Assembly (NCBI RefSeq): GCF_024713945.1
Contig: NC_134680.1
Span: 5,577,501 to 5,641,500, forward strand
Direction: 5' to 3'
Length of the DNA: 64,000 nt
DNA from: Dermatophagoides farinae
Lineage: Eukaryota; Arthropoda; Arachnida; Sarcoptiformes; Pyroglyphidae
Below the pieces are notes generated by a model that did not search any database, was not told the DNA's origin, and was given only the letters and a program-made list of their open reading frames with translations. Below are positions 52,156 to 64,000 of the stretch, in pieces (position 1 is the stretch's first letter; each line of letters begins with the position of its first letter). The position numbers and the translations under genes were made by a program.

Positions 52156-53768
52156 TAATGAAAAGAAATTTTTAAACATCATCATCATAATAAATAATAA
52201 ATAATGTCAACCATAAATCACAATTTATATTCCCGGAAAAAGATATGCTCATTTATTGTTTTGCATGTGTTTGTGTGGTTACACAAACACACACACACCT
52301 ACCTGTATCACACGCCCAATCATTACATAGCATAATTGTCGAATGTAATTACCATTACCATTTATCATCATCATCATATGGATGGATGGTTACACTATGG
52401 AGCCAATCTTGTTTTCTTATCTCTAGCATTTTTTGTTTTGTCAGCCTACTGTTCTACATAACCAAAAAAAAAAAAAAAAAAAAATCTACATTTTTCCTTG
52501 CTTTATGAAATCGTTTGAAATTATCAAATCCAGTTGTATTTTTTTCTTTTCTTTATCATTATCCTATATTGAATATGGAAAAGAAATTTTGAAAACCCTA
52601 CCAAAAGAAAACAAAAAACACTTAATAAATTGCCAAATAAGAGAAAAATTTGAAATCGAATGTGCAATAATCTCAAACACTTGAGTTTATGAAAACCCCA
52701 CCAAAAAAAAAAAAAAAAAATCTCGACAAGAAAAAAAAATGGATTGATCCATGATCTAAATGTAAATTTAAATCATACGATATCGATCTTTTTATCTCTC
52801 TCATAGTCTAACTCATTTTTTTCTTTCTCTCTCTCTCTCTCTCGCAAATCATCGGTAACTAGGCAACCAAAACCAACGAAACATCGATCCAAAAAACCAC
52901 CCGCACACACACACACACAGAGACTAATAAAAATCCATCCAAATGATCGATGTTTATACACAATATATATGTGTGTGTGTGTGTGTGTGTTTGCATCGTC
53001 AACGTTGTAGGTATCGTGTCCATCATATCGTATTGATTGATTATTTACAACCAGTAACAAACAAACAAACAAACAGAAAAAAAAATCGAGGACCATGAAA
53101 CAACAACGACAATTATTTATTGGCAATATATTGCCCTGTTGGCTATTTTATTTTGTTTTTTTTTTCAAATGATAAAATCTTTGTTGTTATTGTTTTATTG
53201 GGGTTACCATAGGGAAAATTTAATCAATTTTGTCATTGTAAATTAAATAATGAAATATATCATCCATCCATTCATTCATTGATCCATACAACAACAACAA
53301 CAAAAATATTATCATTATCATTGATTATTGTACATATCTATTGTATCTATATATGGCCAACGGTAATCACCATCATCATTATATTGATATGATAATCAAT
53401 GTGGTGACATTCCGTAATAATCAACATCATCATCAACATCATCATCATCATCGACAATAACAATCATCGAGAGTAACCAACAACAGGATTTCGACTTTAA
53501 AAATTGTCGTTTTTTTTGGATGTTATTTTAAAGAGAAAAAAAAGTTTTTGAATTAGTGTTTTTTTTTATATTTCGGAATTCGTTAAAAACCAAACAAACG
53601 CCCTCACATAAAAAAATAGCGTGTAAATTGGATATTCTACACGCACACACCTGATATATATATATGATATTGTGTTTTTTTTGTGACAATGATAATGCAA
53701 AATACGGTGAATAAATTGTCAACAACAAAAACAACCACCATCAAGAACAATAACAGCAACAACAACCG
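52156..53768. other. gene-free spacer with microsatellites
   Basis: The 3' flank of the preceding gene, then CA/GT, CT, CAA and CAT tracts and A runs. No protein-like frame was seen. The right end would contain the promoter and 5' UTR of the large low-complexity gene. Confidence 0.6.
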
Positions 53769-56700
53769 ATGTTAATATCACAATCATCATCAATGACAAT
53801 CAACCATAATAATATCATCATGAAAAATAAGGATACAAAAATCATTTTTCAACAACAACAACAACAACAACCTCGAAATAATGAGGCCAACATACAGCAA
53901 CAACAACAACAACAACGTGTTCAAAAACGATTTAATGATGGAATTCGACGACAACAAAAACAACGTCCATATTCAACAATAATGTTTGATTCATCATCAT
54001 CATCATCATCGATGAAAATCAATACGGCAAATAATTTGGCTAGAATTACCTATATCGATGATGATAGTTCATATGATGATGACGATGATGGTGTGGATAT
54101 ATGTATTGATTCACTTGATTTAAATGTATTCGATATTGATAATGATGGTAAGTTAATCATTACATCGAACAAACACACACACACACAAACATGACAATGA
54201 GCAAGCAAAAAAATTCAAATATCATTCCATTATAGATAAATTAAATTTTTTTTGTTGTTGTTGTTGAAAAAATTGAGAAAAAACAAACAAACAAAATTCG
54301 AATGTTTTAGTGTGTGGACGGAGAGGGGGGATAATAATAATAAATTATAAGGCCAAAACCACAACAACAACAAAAGCAACAGCAGCAGCAGAAATTAAAT
54401 TTTTTTATTGAAATTTTGAATAAAAGAAAAAAAAAGAGAGAAAAATTGGTTAAATGGATGCAACATTCATGACATACACACACACACAGACACACAGACT
54501 TATTGGGAGCTTCATTAGGATAATGATGAAGCCAATCCCGTTCAATGACATGATGTGTGTGTGTGTGTGTGTATGTGAAATCATCGTTTTTGTTGTTGTT
54601 GTTGTTGAAATCATGAATCAGACGAAATCAAGACGACGAAAAAAAAGACTACAAACATATCATTGGTTTATATTAAATTTTTTTTTCAAAAGGGAAAACT
54701 TTACTTGAAAGTTTTTCATGTTGACAAAATTGGGAATTTTTCTGTGTGTGTTTATGTTTGATGATGATTTTTGTCTAAATTCGGATACACACACACACAA
54801 ATTATTCATTCATTCATCATCCATATGAATATTCTAATAAGTTTTTATTTTTCTGCTTTTTTTCCATAGATAACAAAACTATTAAAAAGTTGAATGTTTT
54901 TAAAAATGATGATTATAGCGATGATGATGATGATAATGAAATTGAAAAATTGCCAGTGATTAATGAAGATCCTTTGGAACAACAACAACAACAACCGTTT
55001 CAACAAAATCCACAGCTTTGTATCAACAACGATCGAATGATAATTACAACTGCAACAAATGTCTCATCACCATCCATTAATGATGATGATGTTAATTCAA
55101 TGCAAACATCATCATCAAAATTGATGGGAAAAAAACGAATTTCATCGAAATTAAATTCAAATGCACGTGAATTTTTACAGAATAATCATCATTCATCATC
55201 ATCATCGATAAAAAAGATTGATATACATTTAACACCAAAACAGAAACAATTAATTGATAAAAAAATTAATTCATCACGACAACGAAAACAACGACAATTA
55301 ATCAATGATGATAGTGGCCAATTTGAAAATAATAATAATAATGATGATACTGATACAGATGATGATGATGAACGAGACAATCGATTATCATCGATGCAAC
55401 TAAAAAATGCATCATTATTATCGCGATCAACACCAAATATATTGGATGCAATTGATTGTGGATCATCATCATCATCATCAATGAATTTGAATAATGAAAA
55501 TAATAATAATAACAAGACAAAATTTAAACATCGTTTTCAAGATCGTTTAAGACGTTTTTTCATTGGTAATGGACCTCGATCATCATCAATTTCTAATCAT
55601 GTTTCCAATAATGATGGTCGTTCAGTACGTATAAAATATTTTAAATACAATGCATCATATCGTAAAGCACAACGTGGTAAACATCGGCAACCAATTATTT
55701 ATCAATTATTGGAACCAATACCAGTACGTAAGGAAGAATTTCCATCATCGATCATCAATATCAACAACAACAACAACAACAACAAGAGCAACCATGCCCA
55801 TCAACAAAAAACTGATCAATCAAAATCATCCAAAATGCCGACAAATCAATTTTTAATGGAACAAGCATCATTGATATATGAAGATTTTGGCGTTCAATTT
55901 ATTAATCGTAATCATAAATATTTAATTGTAAGTTTGACACATATTTTTTTTAAATTTTAAATATATGGGTGTGATAATGATGACATGATTTTTTTTCAAA
56001 AAAAAAAATTGCGAAAAAAAGTAGAAAAAGACATTGAAATGTTAAAATTTACATAATACATATTTCAATGGATTTGACCAATTTAAAATGACATAATAAT
56101 TATGAAAAACGCAAAGACAAAGAGAGATTAATTGAATTTGGATTTTTTTTTTTTTTTTTTTTGGAACGACTATTTTATGATGATGATGATGATGATGATG
56201 ATAATGACTAATGACACATTTGGAGACAATGTAGTAGTAGTAGTAGACAATTAAAGAACTTAAAGATGATGATGTATGAGATGAGCAATGATGAAAGAGG
56301 ATGACAATACATATGATGACCATATTTATTATTATTAAGATGATTATGAGATTATTATTTGCAAGAAAATGGATGATTATTTTTTTTGAATGACAAGAAT
56401 TTGAAACAAATTCAAATTGATGATACCGTGATAATCATTGATTCAATATTGGTGTTTGTTTGTTTTTTTTTTGATTGATTGATTTATTTCAATAATTACG
56501 ATTTTCCGATGACAGCCTGAATGATTGTAATTGTCCAGATATTAATGGCTGATGATGATTTTCATTGTAGCTATTATTATTACTGCTACTACTATAATGA
56601 TGATGATTATTTGAATTCATATTTTGTTTTTGTTGTGATTCTAATAATTTTCGATGACTTTGTTTTTGATTATTAGCATCATAATAATTATTACTATGAT

Positions 56701-59700
56701 GATGTTGTTCATTTCTTGATGTTGTAATTCGATCAGATACCTCATATCGTTCCGGTTGAATAATTGGTGATTCTTGTTGATTATGATGATGATGATGATG
56801 ATGATGAGGATGAGAATAATGATAACCACTGTGCTGTTGTTGTTGTTTATTTGAATATTGATATGATCGAGATTGTTGAGACAATGGTGGTGATAGAATT
56901 TCTATTTCATTCAATGATCCAACACCGTTACCACCTCCGGTCATAACTGATGATATTTCTTCATATTGAGATGGTAATTGTTGCGTTAATATTTCACCAT
57001 TATTACCAACAAAATCAATGTATTGATTTTGTGGAATATTATTATTATTACTAAACAATTCTGCTGCTGCTGCAACAGCAGCATTATCATCATTATCAAC
57101 AATAACCGGTGCATCAATAATAGCCATTTCTGTTTCCGTTTCATGTGGTACTAAATTCGGCATTGATGATGATGGTATACATTCATTTGATGTTCGACAT
57201 CTAAATAAAATAATAATAAATTCAAATCATTCGATTCAATGTAAATAGAATAACTATTCAAATAATACGTACTGTACGGTGGGCGTTGCCGGATACACAC
57301 ATTGATTACTCAATAATCGATTTTTACGATTGTTCGATTGTTGTTTGGCCATATATTTACGGAATATGTTCTGCGATTGCTTTTGTTGTTGTTGTGGTTG
57401 TTGTTGTTGTTGCTGTTGTTGTTGTAATTGTTGTTGAAGACAATTATTAAACATTTGTTGCAATTTTGCAGACATAATACCGCCATTCCCGTTTTCATCA
57501 CTATTACCACCCCCACCACCACCACCACCAGTACCAACATTTGCGTCTTCATTTTGTACAATAAGATTTTTTAAAAAACGTCCATACGTTTCAGGTAAGT
57601 TGGCCATATTTTTGGAAAATTGATTCATATCAACAATGTATTGTGGGGAGACTTCCCCACTACCACCACCACCGCCACCACCATTGCCACCACCACCACC
57701 ATTACCACTTGAAGCTTTTGCACTACCTTTTCCTCTTAAGAATGGAATTTTTTGTAAATTATTTAAAAATTTATTACCGCCTGATGAACCAAGGCCTAAA
57801 GAACTTCCGATTTCACTTAAACTACTGGAAATACCAGCAGCAGCACCACCACCACCGCCACTTCCACCACCACCACTACTACTAGCAGCCATAACACCGG
57901 ATGTAGCAGCCTGACTCCATGATTTCAATGTCGATGACATCATCATTGGCATTACAAAATGAAACATTGGTGCACGTATAATACCCGATTTAATCAATGG
58001 TTTTATTAGCAATTTTGCTTTCAATAATTTTTTCATCACTTTCAATTTAGCCAATTTTGCATCAACTAAATGATTTGATTGTGGAATTATATGGCTCAAT
58101 AATAATATGATGATGATAATGTTGATGAATAGAAAGAATAATGGACGTATAGATGTCATGGCTAACATAGGTGGTTAATATAATGGTCACTTTTAATAAA
58201 TACGCTACACACTTTTTTTTGTAATCGATGTATACGATTGATCACTGGTTTTTATTATTGATTGATTCAAAATGATCTACATTTCCCAAAAATCCATTGA
58301 TGATGAATGTTGATGATAATAGAAGAATATCACAATCATTGAACTAAACTTCTGACTTTGAATTTTTGTCCTAATCATGCGTCTTTTTATATACCCGGAA
58401 TGAATTTTGTGATTGACCAATCGATCCAGACCAAAACAAAAAAAAAAACAAAATCAACATTTCCACAATCGGAATAGAGATAGAAGGATTGTCCGGTGGT
58501 CAAAATTAAGAAGAAGAGCCAATGTTTGATTGACCTGAATCGAATCGAATCGAATGATCCATCGACACACACACACACACACACACATCAATATATAAAG
58601 ATGTCACATTTTGGTTCATCTTTTTTTTGTTCCTATAACGTAAAACACGCACACACACACATATACGCGTGCTGAAAAAAAGTGCCAAATTTGTCAACCG
58701 AATCTTTAAATTTCAAACAACAACAACAGCAACAAGTGTTAGTAAAAAATGTCAATATTTGATTTCAGGGGAAATTTTTTTTTTAAATTATAATTGTCTG
58801 TGGTAAATGGTCCCAATGATAATAAATGATGATGATGTGATGTGGTCTACATACAAACACACACACACACACATCGATTGACCGACCAATCAATCGATGT
58901 GTTTTTGTTTTTATTAACAGATCACACGAGTTTTTGTTCTCTTCATCAATTTATCATTTCCATAACTAATTGTCAACAATCTATACACACACACGCATAA
59001 TACAGTATTACCTCTTTAGTGATTTTTATTTGCATTCTTATATCATTTTCAGAGCAAATCATTTTCGATATTGTTTTTGTCGTGTTGTTGTTGTTGTTGT
59101 TGTCATTGTTGTTGTTGTTGTCATTGTTGTTGTTGTTGTTGTTTTTGAATGTAATTGTCTATTACAAAGAGAGAAAATTCCCATACGAAAAACAACATTG
59201 ACAACAACAATGAAATGAACAAAATAAAAAAAAAACATGAATGAAACTAACTGGCTGGCTAGCTTGCTTTCAAATTTGTTTTTTTTTTTTTTTTTGTTTT
59301 TTGTTTTGATCAGAAATAATGAATAGAATTTTTCAGATGAAGATCGATATCAATGTTTTTTAAGCAAAATTTCTTTTACGCACACACATGCGGAAGTGTT
59401 TATCACACAAAACAAACAAACAAAAAAAAAACAGTGATAACAATAATTTTATTCAATTAAAAAATGATGATGATGATGATTGAAAGTGGTAGACAATATA
59501 ATTAATTAATTAAATTTTTTTTTTGTTTTTCTCTCTATCTTTTCAATTATTTAATCAACCAATCAAATATTCATCATCATCTAATTCAATTGCTTTTCAA
59601 CAGAGTTGACAATTTCTTTTCTTCTTTTTTTGTCGAATTTCTTTTTATATTTTAATCATTATTTTTTACCATGAAAATAATGCCATAATGGTGATAATGA

Positions 59701-62700
59701 TAAACGATAACAACGATGTATTGATGGATGATATCTGATATTGGTCATATGGTTGTCATATGGATTTGTTGAATATTGTCGTCGAATCGATGATGGTGGT
59801 GCTATTCCATCATACATGTCATGTAATTTATAATGTTGATCATAAGCATTACCACCATGATTATCATCATAATGTTTACCATATTCATTCATGTTACAAT
59901 TATTATGATGATAATCATCATCATCATCATCGTCATCATCATAATCATAATTTGAATAAATAGATCCATATGGATGTTCATATGTTGATTTGTGGTCGCC
60001 ATAATAATCTGTTGGATAATGTAGTTGCTGTGGAACATATACCGGTATAGCTGCTATTGGTTGAACATATTTTGGCGTCGTTGGTTTAGGTGTCGTGGTC
60101 GTCGTCGTTGTTTTCTTTTCCGGTAGTTTTGGCTTATATTGTGATGGCCGTGGTTGTTTAGGTAGAATATAATCATTCAAATAGATATGTTGATGATGTT
60201 CTTCAACATTTAAATATTTCACTTTTTTTAAACCAAATTTTTTTGCTTTATTCTGTTCTTTTATTTGTTTTAATTGAAATTTTAATAATTTTTTCAATGG
60301 AAATGCTTGTATATTGGTGATGGTGTTGATATGATGATCAGAATTTGACCAGAATAATATAATGTCATTGTGGATAGTGATAACAATGACCATTGTCACA
60401 AAAGTATTGAATGATGGTAGTTGATACATTATCATCATTATTGGTTATATTTCGATGAAGTTAGGTTGTAACCTCTCATCATCATTATGACCTTATATTT
60501 GATATAATAAATGATTTGTCGATTGATCGATTGACCGAAATTTAATCTTACATCTTATTTTTTTCTCTCTCTTTCTGTCTATCTTTGAGTCAAAAATTCT
60601 ATTTTAAAACTTGATTTTTTTTAGTTTTTGATAGAGAAAATTCAATTTATAATTCTCACATCATTTATTAATCGATTGATGAATATTTTGATTTTCGAAA
60701 TTGAATCAGATTCAAATGTTTGAAATGTTTTTTTTTCACTTGAATCAAACGAATGATTTGATTTCCAAAAAAAAATGACAATTACAATCGATTGAATTGT
60801 GAATTAAGGATGTTTTCTCTTTTTAGTTAAAATGTTTTTTTTTTTAGTTTTGTTGTTCTCACATAAAACATGGCGAAACAAAATACGATTACCTTGGATT
60901 ATATTCTCGTTGAATTTTGTTAATGATTTTCAATTTGATTGCTGTGATTGTTGTGGCATTGATGATGATGATGATTGTGGTTGATGATCGGATTTTCTTA
61001 ACAACGGATAGACAATATGTTGTTCACCGACAATTTGTCCTGGATTCAATATCATTGGTGGCGGTGGTGGTGGTGGTGGTATTAATGGTTGTGAAGGATG
61101 TGGAATCATTGAATGTGGTGGTCTCATCATCATCAACGGTGGTGGTGGAGGTGGTGGAAGTGGTGGTGGCATTGGAGGAAAAACCAGATTAGGAGGATAA
61201 GGTGGTCTTTGCATTGTTGGATACATGTTCATAGGCCGTATCATTGGCACTGGAAGTGGAAATGTTTGTGGTTGTACTTGTTTGTTATGTTCTTTTTGAA
61301 GAGGTGGTTTTTGTTTTTCACTAAATTTTCGTTTATTCCATAATCGTATTCTATCAAGATATTTTCGAATATTTTCGGGCATTAATTTTCGTTCTTGTTG
61401 TTGTTGTTGAAATTGTCCTTGTGTCGTTTGTTGATTCCATTGTGTTGAATCCATTGGTACAAATGAATTATAAGTAAAATTCATAACTACTTTTTCATTT
61501 GATGTTGCTTCTAATTCCGTTGTTGATGGTGTCGTTTCAGTCGTCGTTGTTATTGTTGTTTCATCATTATCAGCCAATGACATAACCATATGTTGTTGTT
61601 GTTCAGCATCATCAATTTCATCATTCATCTGATCATCACTAGTTGGCATTTCTGTTTCGGTTTCTTCGTCAATTTCACTATTTTCCTGTTGTTGTTGGCC
61701 ATCACCATATTCCATATCATTTAGATTTGATGATGGTTTCTCACCTAAATGAATAATTTTTTGTTCATTATCATCTTCAATTGGTTTTCGTCGAGATTTA
61801 GATTTTTTTCGTTGTCGTTGTCTTCGTCGGCGACGACGATGTCGGCTCCTACTTTTAGATTTTTGTTTTCGTTGACGAAGTTTTGGTTGTTTTGATTTTT
61901 TCTTTTGATTAATCTCATTAATTCGTGATTTTCCCATTTTAATTGTATCATCAGAATTACTGTTTGTTCCAAGTATGGTGTTTTTCGTGCCACGAAATTT
62001 CGATTTTAAATATCCACCAAATGTTTTTCGTTTCTTATCATTTGCTGTTGTTATTATATCTTTACTTGCTAATGATAATTGTGGATCATCATCAAATGTT
62101 GGTTGTATTTCTTCTTCAACCATGGAAACTCCACCACCATTTTCCATAACGGTATTATATTCTTCACCATTACCAGGTGATGATAATTGTTGATCATCTG
62201 ATGCATACACTTGTATTTGTTGTCGTTTTTGTTGTTGTGGTTGTCCATAATTATTATTATGACCATGATTATTATTATGGCCATGATTATTATTATGGCC
62301 ATGATTATTTCCACTCATACCATGTGGATGATTTGCATTTCCATTATTAATTTCAAGTGAACGATATTCATTCGTATCGGTTATTGGAACTTGATGATAT
62401 TTTGGTTGTCCAAAATTTTTTCCATATGATTCATCATAGCCACCAATAGCAGCAGCAGCACCACCACCGCCACTAACATTAATATCAACACCAATATCTT
62501 CATAACCACCACCGCCATCGTCACCATCATCATAATTATCATCAAAATCGGTTTCATATCCATCCAGATCATCACCATCATCAATTGTATAGGATTCGGT
62601 TAAAAATTTTGGCAAACGATTTCGGCAACATTTTTTCGGTTTACAACGTTTACGGCCACTATTTGATGTGAATAATGGATAGAGATAACAAGAAATTACA

Positions 62701-64000
62701 TAAAACAATCAAAACGGAATAGACTTACCCAATAATAATGGGTGGAGCAAACAATGGCGGAGGTGGTGGCGGTGGTGGTGGCGGTGGTGGTGGTTTAGGT
62801 TTATAATCACCATCTTTATGAAAAAGGCCAAGAAATTTAGCCGCTAATATTGCAACAAGAATTTCATCACTTTTCATAGCCTGAGCGGTAGGTAGAAGAA
62901 AATATTCTCGGCTACGTTGTTGTTGTTGTTGTTGTTGGTGATGATGATGATGATGATTGTCGTCATTGATAATGTCAAAATGAATTGATGATAAGAATAT
63001 TGTATATAAAAGAAATATTATGGAGAATCGAAATAGCCAAATATTATTATTCATGATAAACATATAAAAAATGAATTATTGAAGTGAAAATTGATTGAAT
63101 GCTAAACACACACACACACACACACATGCACACATAGCATATGTTGTTCACATCATTGAATCGATAAATGAATTTTTCATAAGTTTATAATCAATGAAAA
63201 ATATTCATCTTCATTAAACGACGAGGTGAATCAACTTGTAGTTATATTTCGATTCGATTAGATCATCATCATCATCATTATTATTTGGTGAGATAAATTG
63301 TTAACAGGTGTTTGTGTGTGTGTGAATGATCTTACATTCAGACCAAACAACGCTATACTACTATTTACATTTGATGATTTGATTTGTTTTCAATGAATTA
63401 ATTGTTGTTCTGAAAACTTTTTTAAATTTTGACAAAGAAGAGGGAAGGGATAATATTGTAACATAAACACACACGCACACACACACACACATTGATGATG
63501 ATTTTGATACGAATCATTTGGTAACGAGAGTGAGAGGTAATATTATTTTCTTGTATTCCCTTTTTCTGATTATCATCACAATTATTATTGATCGATCGGC
63601 AAACCAACCGCTGGTACACAGCTCTCAGTCTGTTTCGGTTGATCGATAAGTGTTGATTCCAAATCCTGTCCTGTTCCAATCGAATGGGTCGATTAATTAT
63701 AATTTTTAAAATAAACAACAAAATATTACCTCTTTGGGCTAAAAGGATCCTGGATTTTTTCTTTAGTTTCTCTTTTTTTAAATCTCTTTTCATTGTTTTT
63801 TTTTCATTTTCATTCTGATCATATAGGAATTGGCATTTCAACAACAACAAAGTCTTACATATTGTGAAGATTTTACTAAAAATCTTGCCGGTACTGTACA
63901 AGAATTAGCATTACGTGTATTACAAACCGATGTCAATCGATTGCAACAACAATTATTTCGATTATCACCATTATCGATGAATTGTGAATCAATAAATATT
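53769..64000 (+). CDS. large low-complexity protein, unrecognised, partial (runs off the window)
   Basis: Exons 53769-54147, 54870-55927 and 63827 to the window edge, with matching phases; 536 residues visible so far. An in-frame TAA at 53751-53753 precedes the ATG. Exon 1 is Gln/Ser-rich. Exon 2 mixes Asp, Asn, Ser and Gln tracts with two conserved-looking patches: FKHRFQDRLRRFF, and VRIKYFKYNASYRKAQRGKHRQP followed by IIYQLLEPIPVRKEEF. It ends in a hydrophobic/aromatic segment (IYEDFGVQFINRNHKYLI). Exon 3 continues with a helical, coiled-coil-like sequence (LAGTVQELALRVLQTD...). The family is not recognised; no enzymatic motif, signal peptide or membrane segment is visible. The 7.9-kb second visible intron holds three minus-strand genes. 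Joining exon 3 to this gene rests on splice signals and phase, not homology. Confidence 0.6.
54148..54869 (+). other. first intron of the large low-complexity gene
   Basis: A 722-nt GT/AG intron (donor GTAAGT, acceptor CCATAG) containing CA/GT, CAA and poly-A/T tracts and no nested coding signal. Confidence 0.65.
56489..58168 (-). CDS. secreted Gly/Gln/His-rich low-complexity protein (nested)
   Basis: Two exons, 58168-57273 then 57200-56489, joined in phase across a 72-nt intron; 535 residues. Residues 1-36 form a signal peptide or signal anchor (long Ile/Leu/Phe core). The next segment is a Lys/Leu repeat (AKLAKLKVMKKLLKAKLL). Then come Gly tracts with Ser/Ala, a Gln tract near 245-265, two cysteines around the exon junction (NQCVYP and QCRTSNEC), and a C-terminal part rich in Gln, His, Asn and Ser. 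An extracellular structural role is inferred from the composition; no family is recognised. It lies inside the second intron of the plus-strand gene, first of three minus-strand genes there when read from the left. Confidence 0.72.
58169..59658. other. spacer between nested minus-strand genes
   Basis: No coding signal. It contains (CA)n, (GTT)n and poly-T tracts and presumably the promoter of the 58168 gene and the 3' flank of the 60438 gene. It is also intronic for the plus-strand host gene. Confidence 0.55.
59659..60438 (-). CDS. secreted or signal-anchored low-complexity protein (nested)
   Basis: Single exon, 259 residues. An N-terminal hydrophobic stretch (about 10-31) is followed by AFPLKKLLKFQLKQIKEQNK, a Lys/Leu-rich helix resembling the one in the 58168 gene. 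Then come a Thr/Pro stretch (TTTTTTTPKPTTPKY, a typical site for O-glycosylation in extracellular proteins), Tyr/Pro/Gly-rich sequence, a run of nine Asp near 166-175 and a Tyr/His/Asn-rich end. Tyr-rich and Thr/Pro-rich sequence is common in arthropod cuticle and other extracellular-matrix proteins, but no chitin-binding (R&R) consensus is present. Family not recognised. Confidence 0.62.
   Translation of the reverse strand: MMIMYQLPSFNTFVTMVIVITIHNDIILFWSNSDHHINTITNIQAFPLKKLLKFQLKQIKEQNKAKKFGLKKVKYLNVEEHHQHIYLNDYILPKQPRPSQYKPKLPEKKTTTTTTTPKPTTPKYVQPIAAIPVYVPQQLHYPTDYYGDHKSTYEHPYGSIYSNYDYDDDDDDDDDYHHNNCNMNEYGKHYDDNHGGNAYDQHYKLHDMYDGIAPPSSIRRQYSTNPYDNHMTNIRYHPSIHRCYRLSLSPLWHYFHGKK
60439..60929. 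other. spacer between nested minus-strand genes
   Basis: About 490 bp of AT-rich sequence with T runs and no coding signal; promoter side of the 60438 gene and 3' flank of the 63063 gene. Confidence 0.5.
60930..63063 (-). CDS. secreted Pro-rich/basic low-complexity protein (nested)
   Basis: Two exons, 63063-62729 then 62658-60930, in phase across a 70-nt intron; 687 residues. A signal peptide opens it (hydrophobic core WLFRFSIIFLLYTIFL). His and Gln tracts follow, then an Ala/Leu/Lys segment (ILVAILAAKFLGLFHKDGDY) and a run of 13 Pro. Exon 2 opens with a Cys cluster (KRCKPKKCCRNRLPKF). It continues through Asp/Gly tracts, an HGHNNN hexapeptide repeat, a strongly basic Arg/Lys block of about 45 residues, an acidic Gln/Glu/Thr part and a Pro-rich C-terminal region with several poly-Pro runs. 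It resembles multi-domain structural proteins of arthropod secretions or cuticle only in composition. Family not recognised. Confidence 0.7.
62246..62310 (-). repeat. 18-nt tandem repeat encoding HGHNNN
   Basis: About three and a half near-identical copies of an 18-base unit in the 63063 gene, read on the minus strand as a His-Gly-His-Asn-Asn-Asn hexapeptide repeat. It is likely polymorphic in copy number. Confidence 0.85.
63064..63826. other. upstream flank of the last nested gene and 3' end of the host intron
   Basis: Should contain the promoter of the minus-strand gene starting at 63063 and the branch/acceptor region of the host intron (T-rich tract, acceptor ATATAG at 63821-63826). CA/GT tracts are present. 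A 159-residue minus-strand frame crossing the acceptor and host exon looks spurious. Confidence 0.55.

Noticed and set aside
57636-57914. A plus-strand poly-Pro frame resembling a proline-rich protein
   Set aside because: It is the reverse complement of Gly tracts in the minus-strand secreted protein.
63422-63901. A 159-residue minus-strand frame at the right edge
   Set aside because: It overlaps the plus-strand acceptor and coding exon at 63827 and has a random, basic composition.
1-64000. CRISPR arrays, phage, transposases or bacterial operons
   Set aside because: Direct repeats here are microsatellites without unique spacers. Genes have GT/AG introns and animal domain architectures.

Overview
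This window looks like nuclear DNA of a small-genome arthropod, most likely an astigmatid (dust- or storage-type) mite. That identification is inference. It rests on spliced genes with very short introns (mostly 50-110 nt), strongly AT-biased codons, non-coding DNA full of (CA)n/(GT)n, (CAT)n, (CAA)n and poly-A tracts, and proteins padded with poly-Asn, Gln, His, Asp and Ser. The conserved proteins (Mint/X11, BTB-AT-hook, membrane adenylyl cyclase) are animal proteins, with no bacterial, viral or transposon-like coding sequence. Exon joins were worked out by hand from GT/AG sites, reading phase and family conservation.

Layout. 1-9837 has no supportable gene and is rich in microsatellites. 9838-11609 holds a divergent pair: an unrecognised protein on the minus strand and ADAT3, the non-catalytic subunit of the tRNA A34 deaminase, on the plus strand. 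12098-19683 (minus) is a complete 13-exon Mint/X11/APBA adaptor (PTB plus two PDZ domains) with a very large low-complexity N-terminus encoded mainly by one 4.3-kb exon. 19684-23937 is the long spacer between it and a divergent BTB/POZ-AT-hook protein (23938-26362, two coding exons, a probable 5' UTR intron). 26363-37011 is a 10.6-kb gene-free, repeat-rich spacer. 37012-46456 (plus) is a 10-exon transmembrane adenylyl cyclase closest to the type 2/4/7 (Ac76E-like) group, with a 4.0-kb intron.

46.5-52.2 kb is a compact cluster: a SAM-domain protein (minus), a small secreted six-cysteine protein (plus), mitochondrial ribosomal protein mRpS34 (minus), TFAM (plus) and an unrecognised 235-residue protein (plus). 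mRpS34 and TFAM are divergent across about 226 bp, so two factors of mitochondrial gene expression may share a promoter. Convergent 3' ends are close enough for transcripts to overlap.

From 53769 to beyond the right edge (plus) lies a large unrecognised low-complexity protein gene. Its 7.9-kb third intron contains three minus-strand genes in tandem, each encoding a predicted secreted or signal-anchored low-complexity protein with a Lys/Leu-rich segment early in the chain. This nested trio is the most unusual arrangement in the window. I found no tRNA, rRNA, CRISPR array or mobile element.
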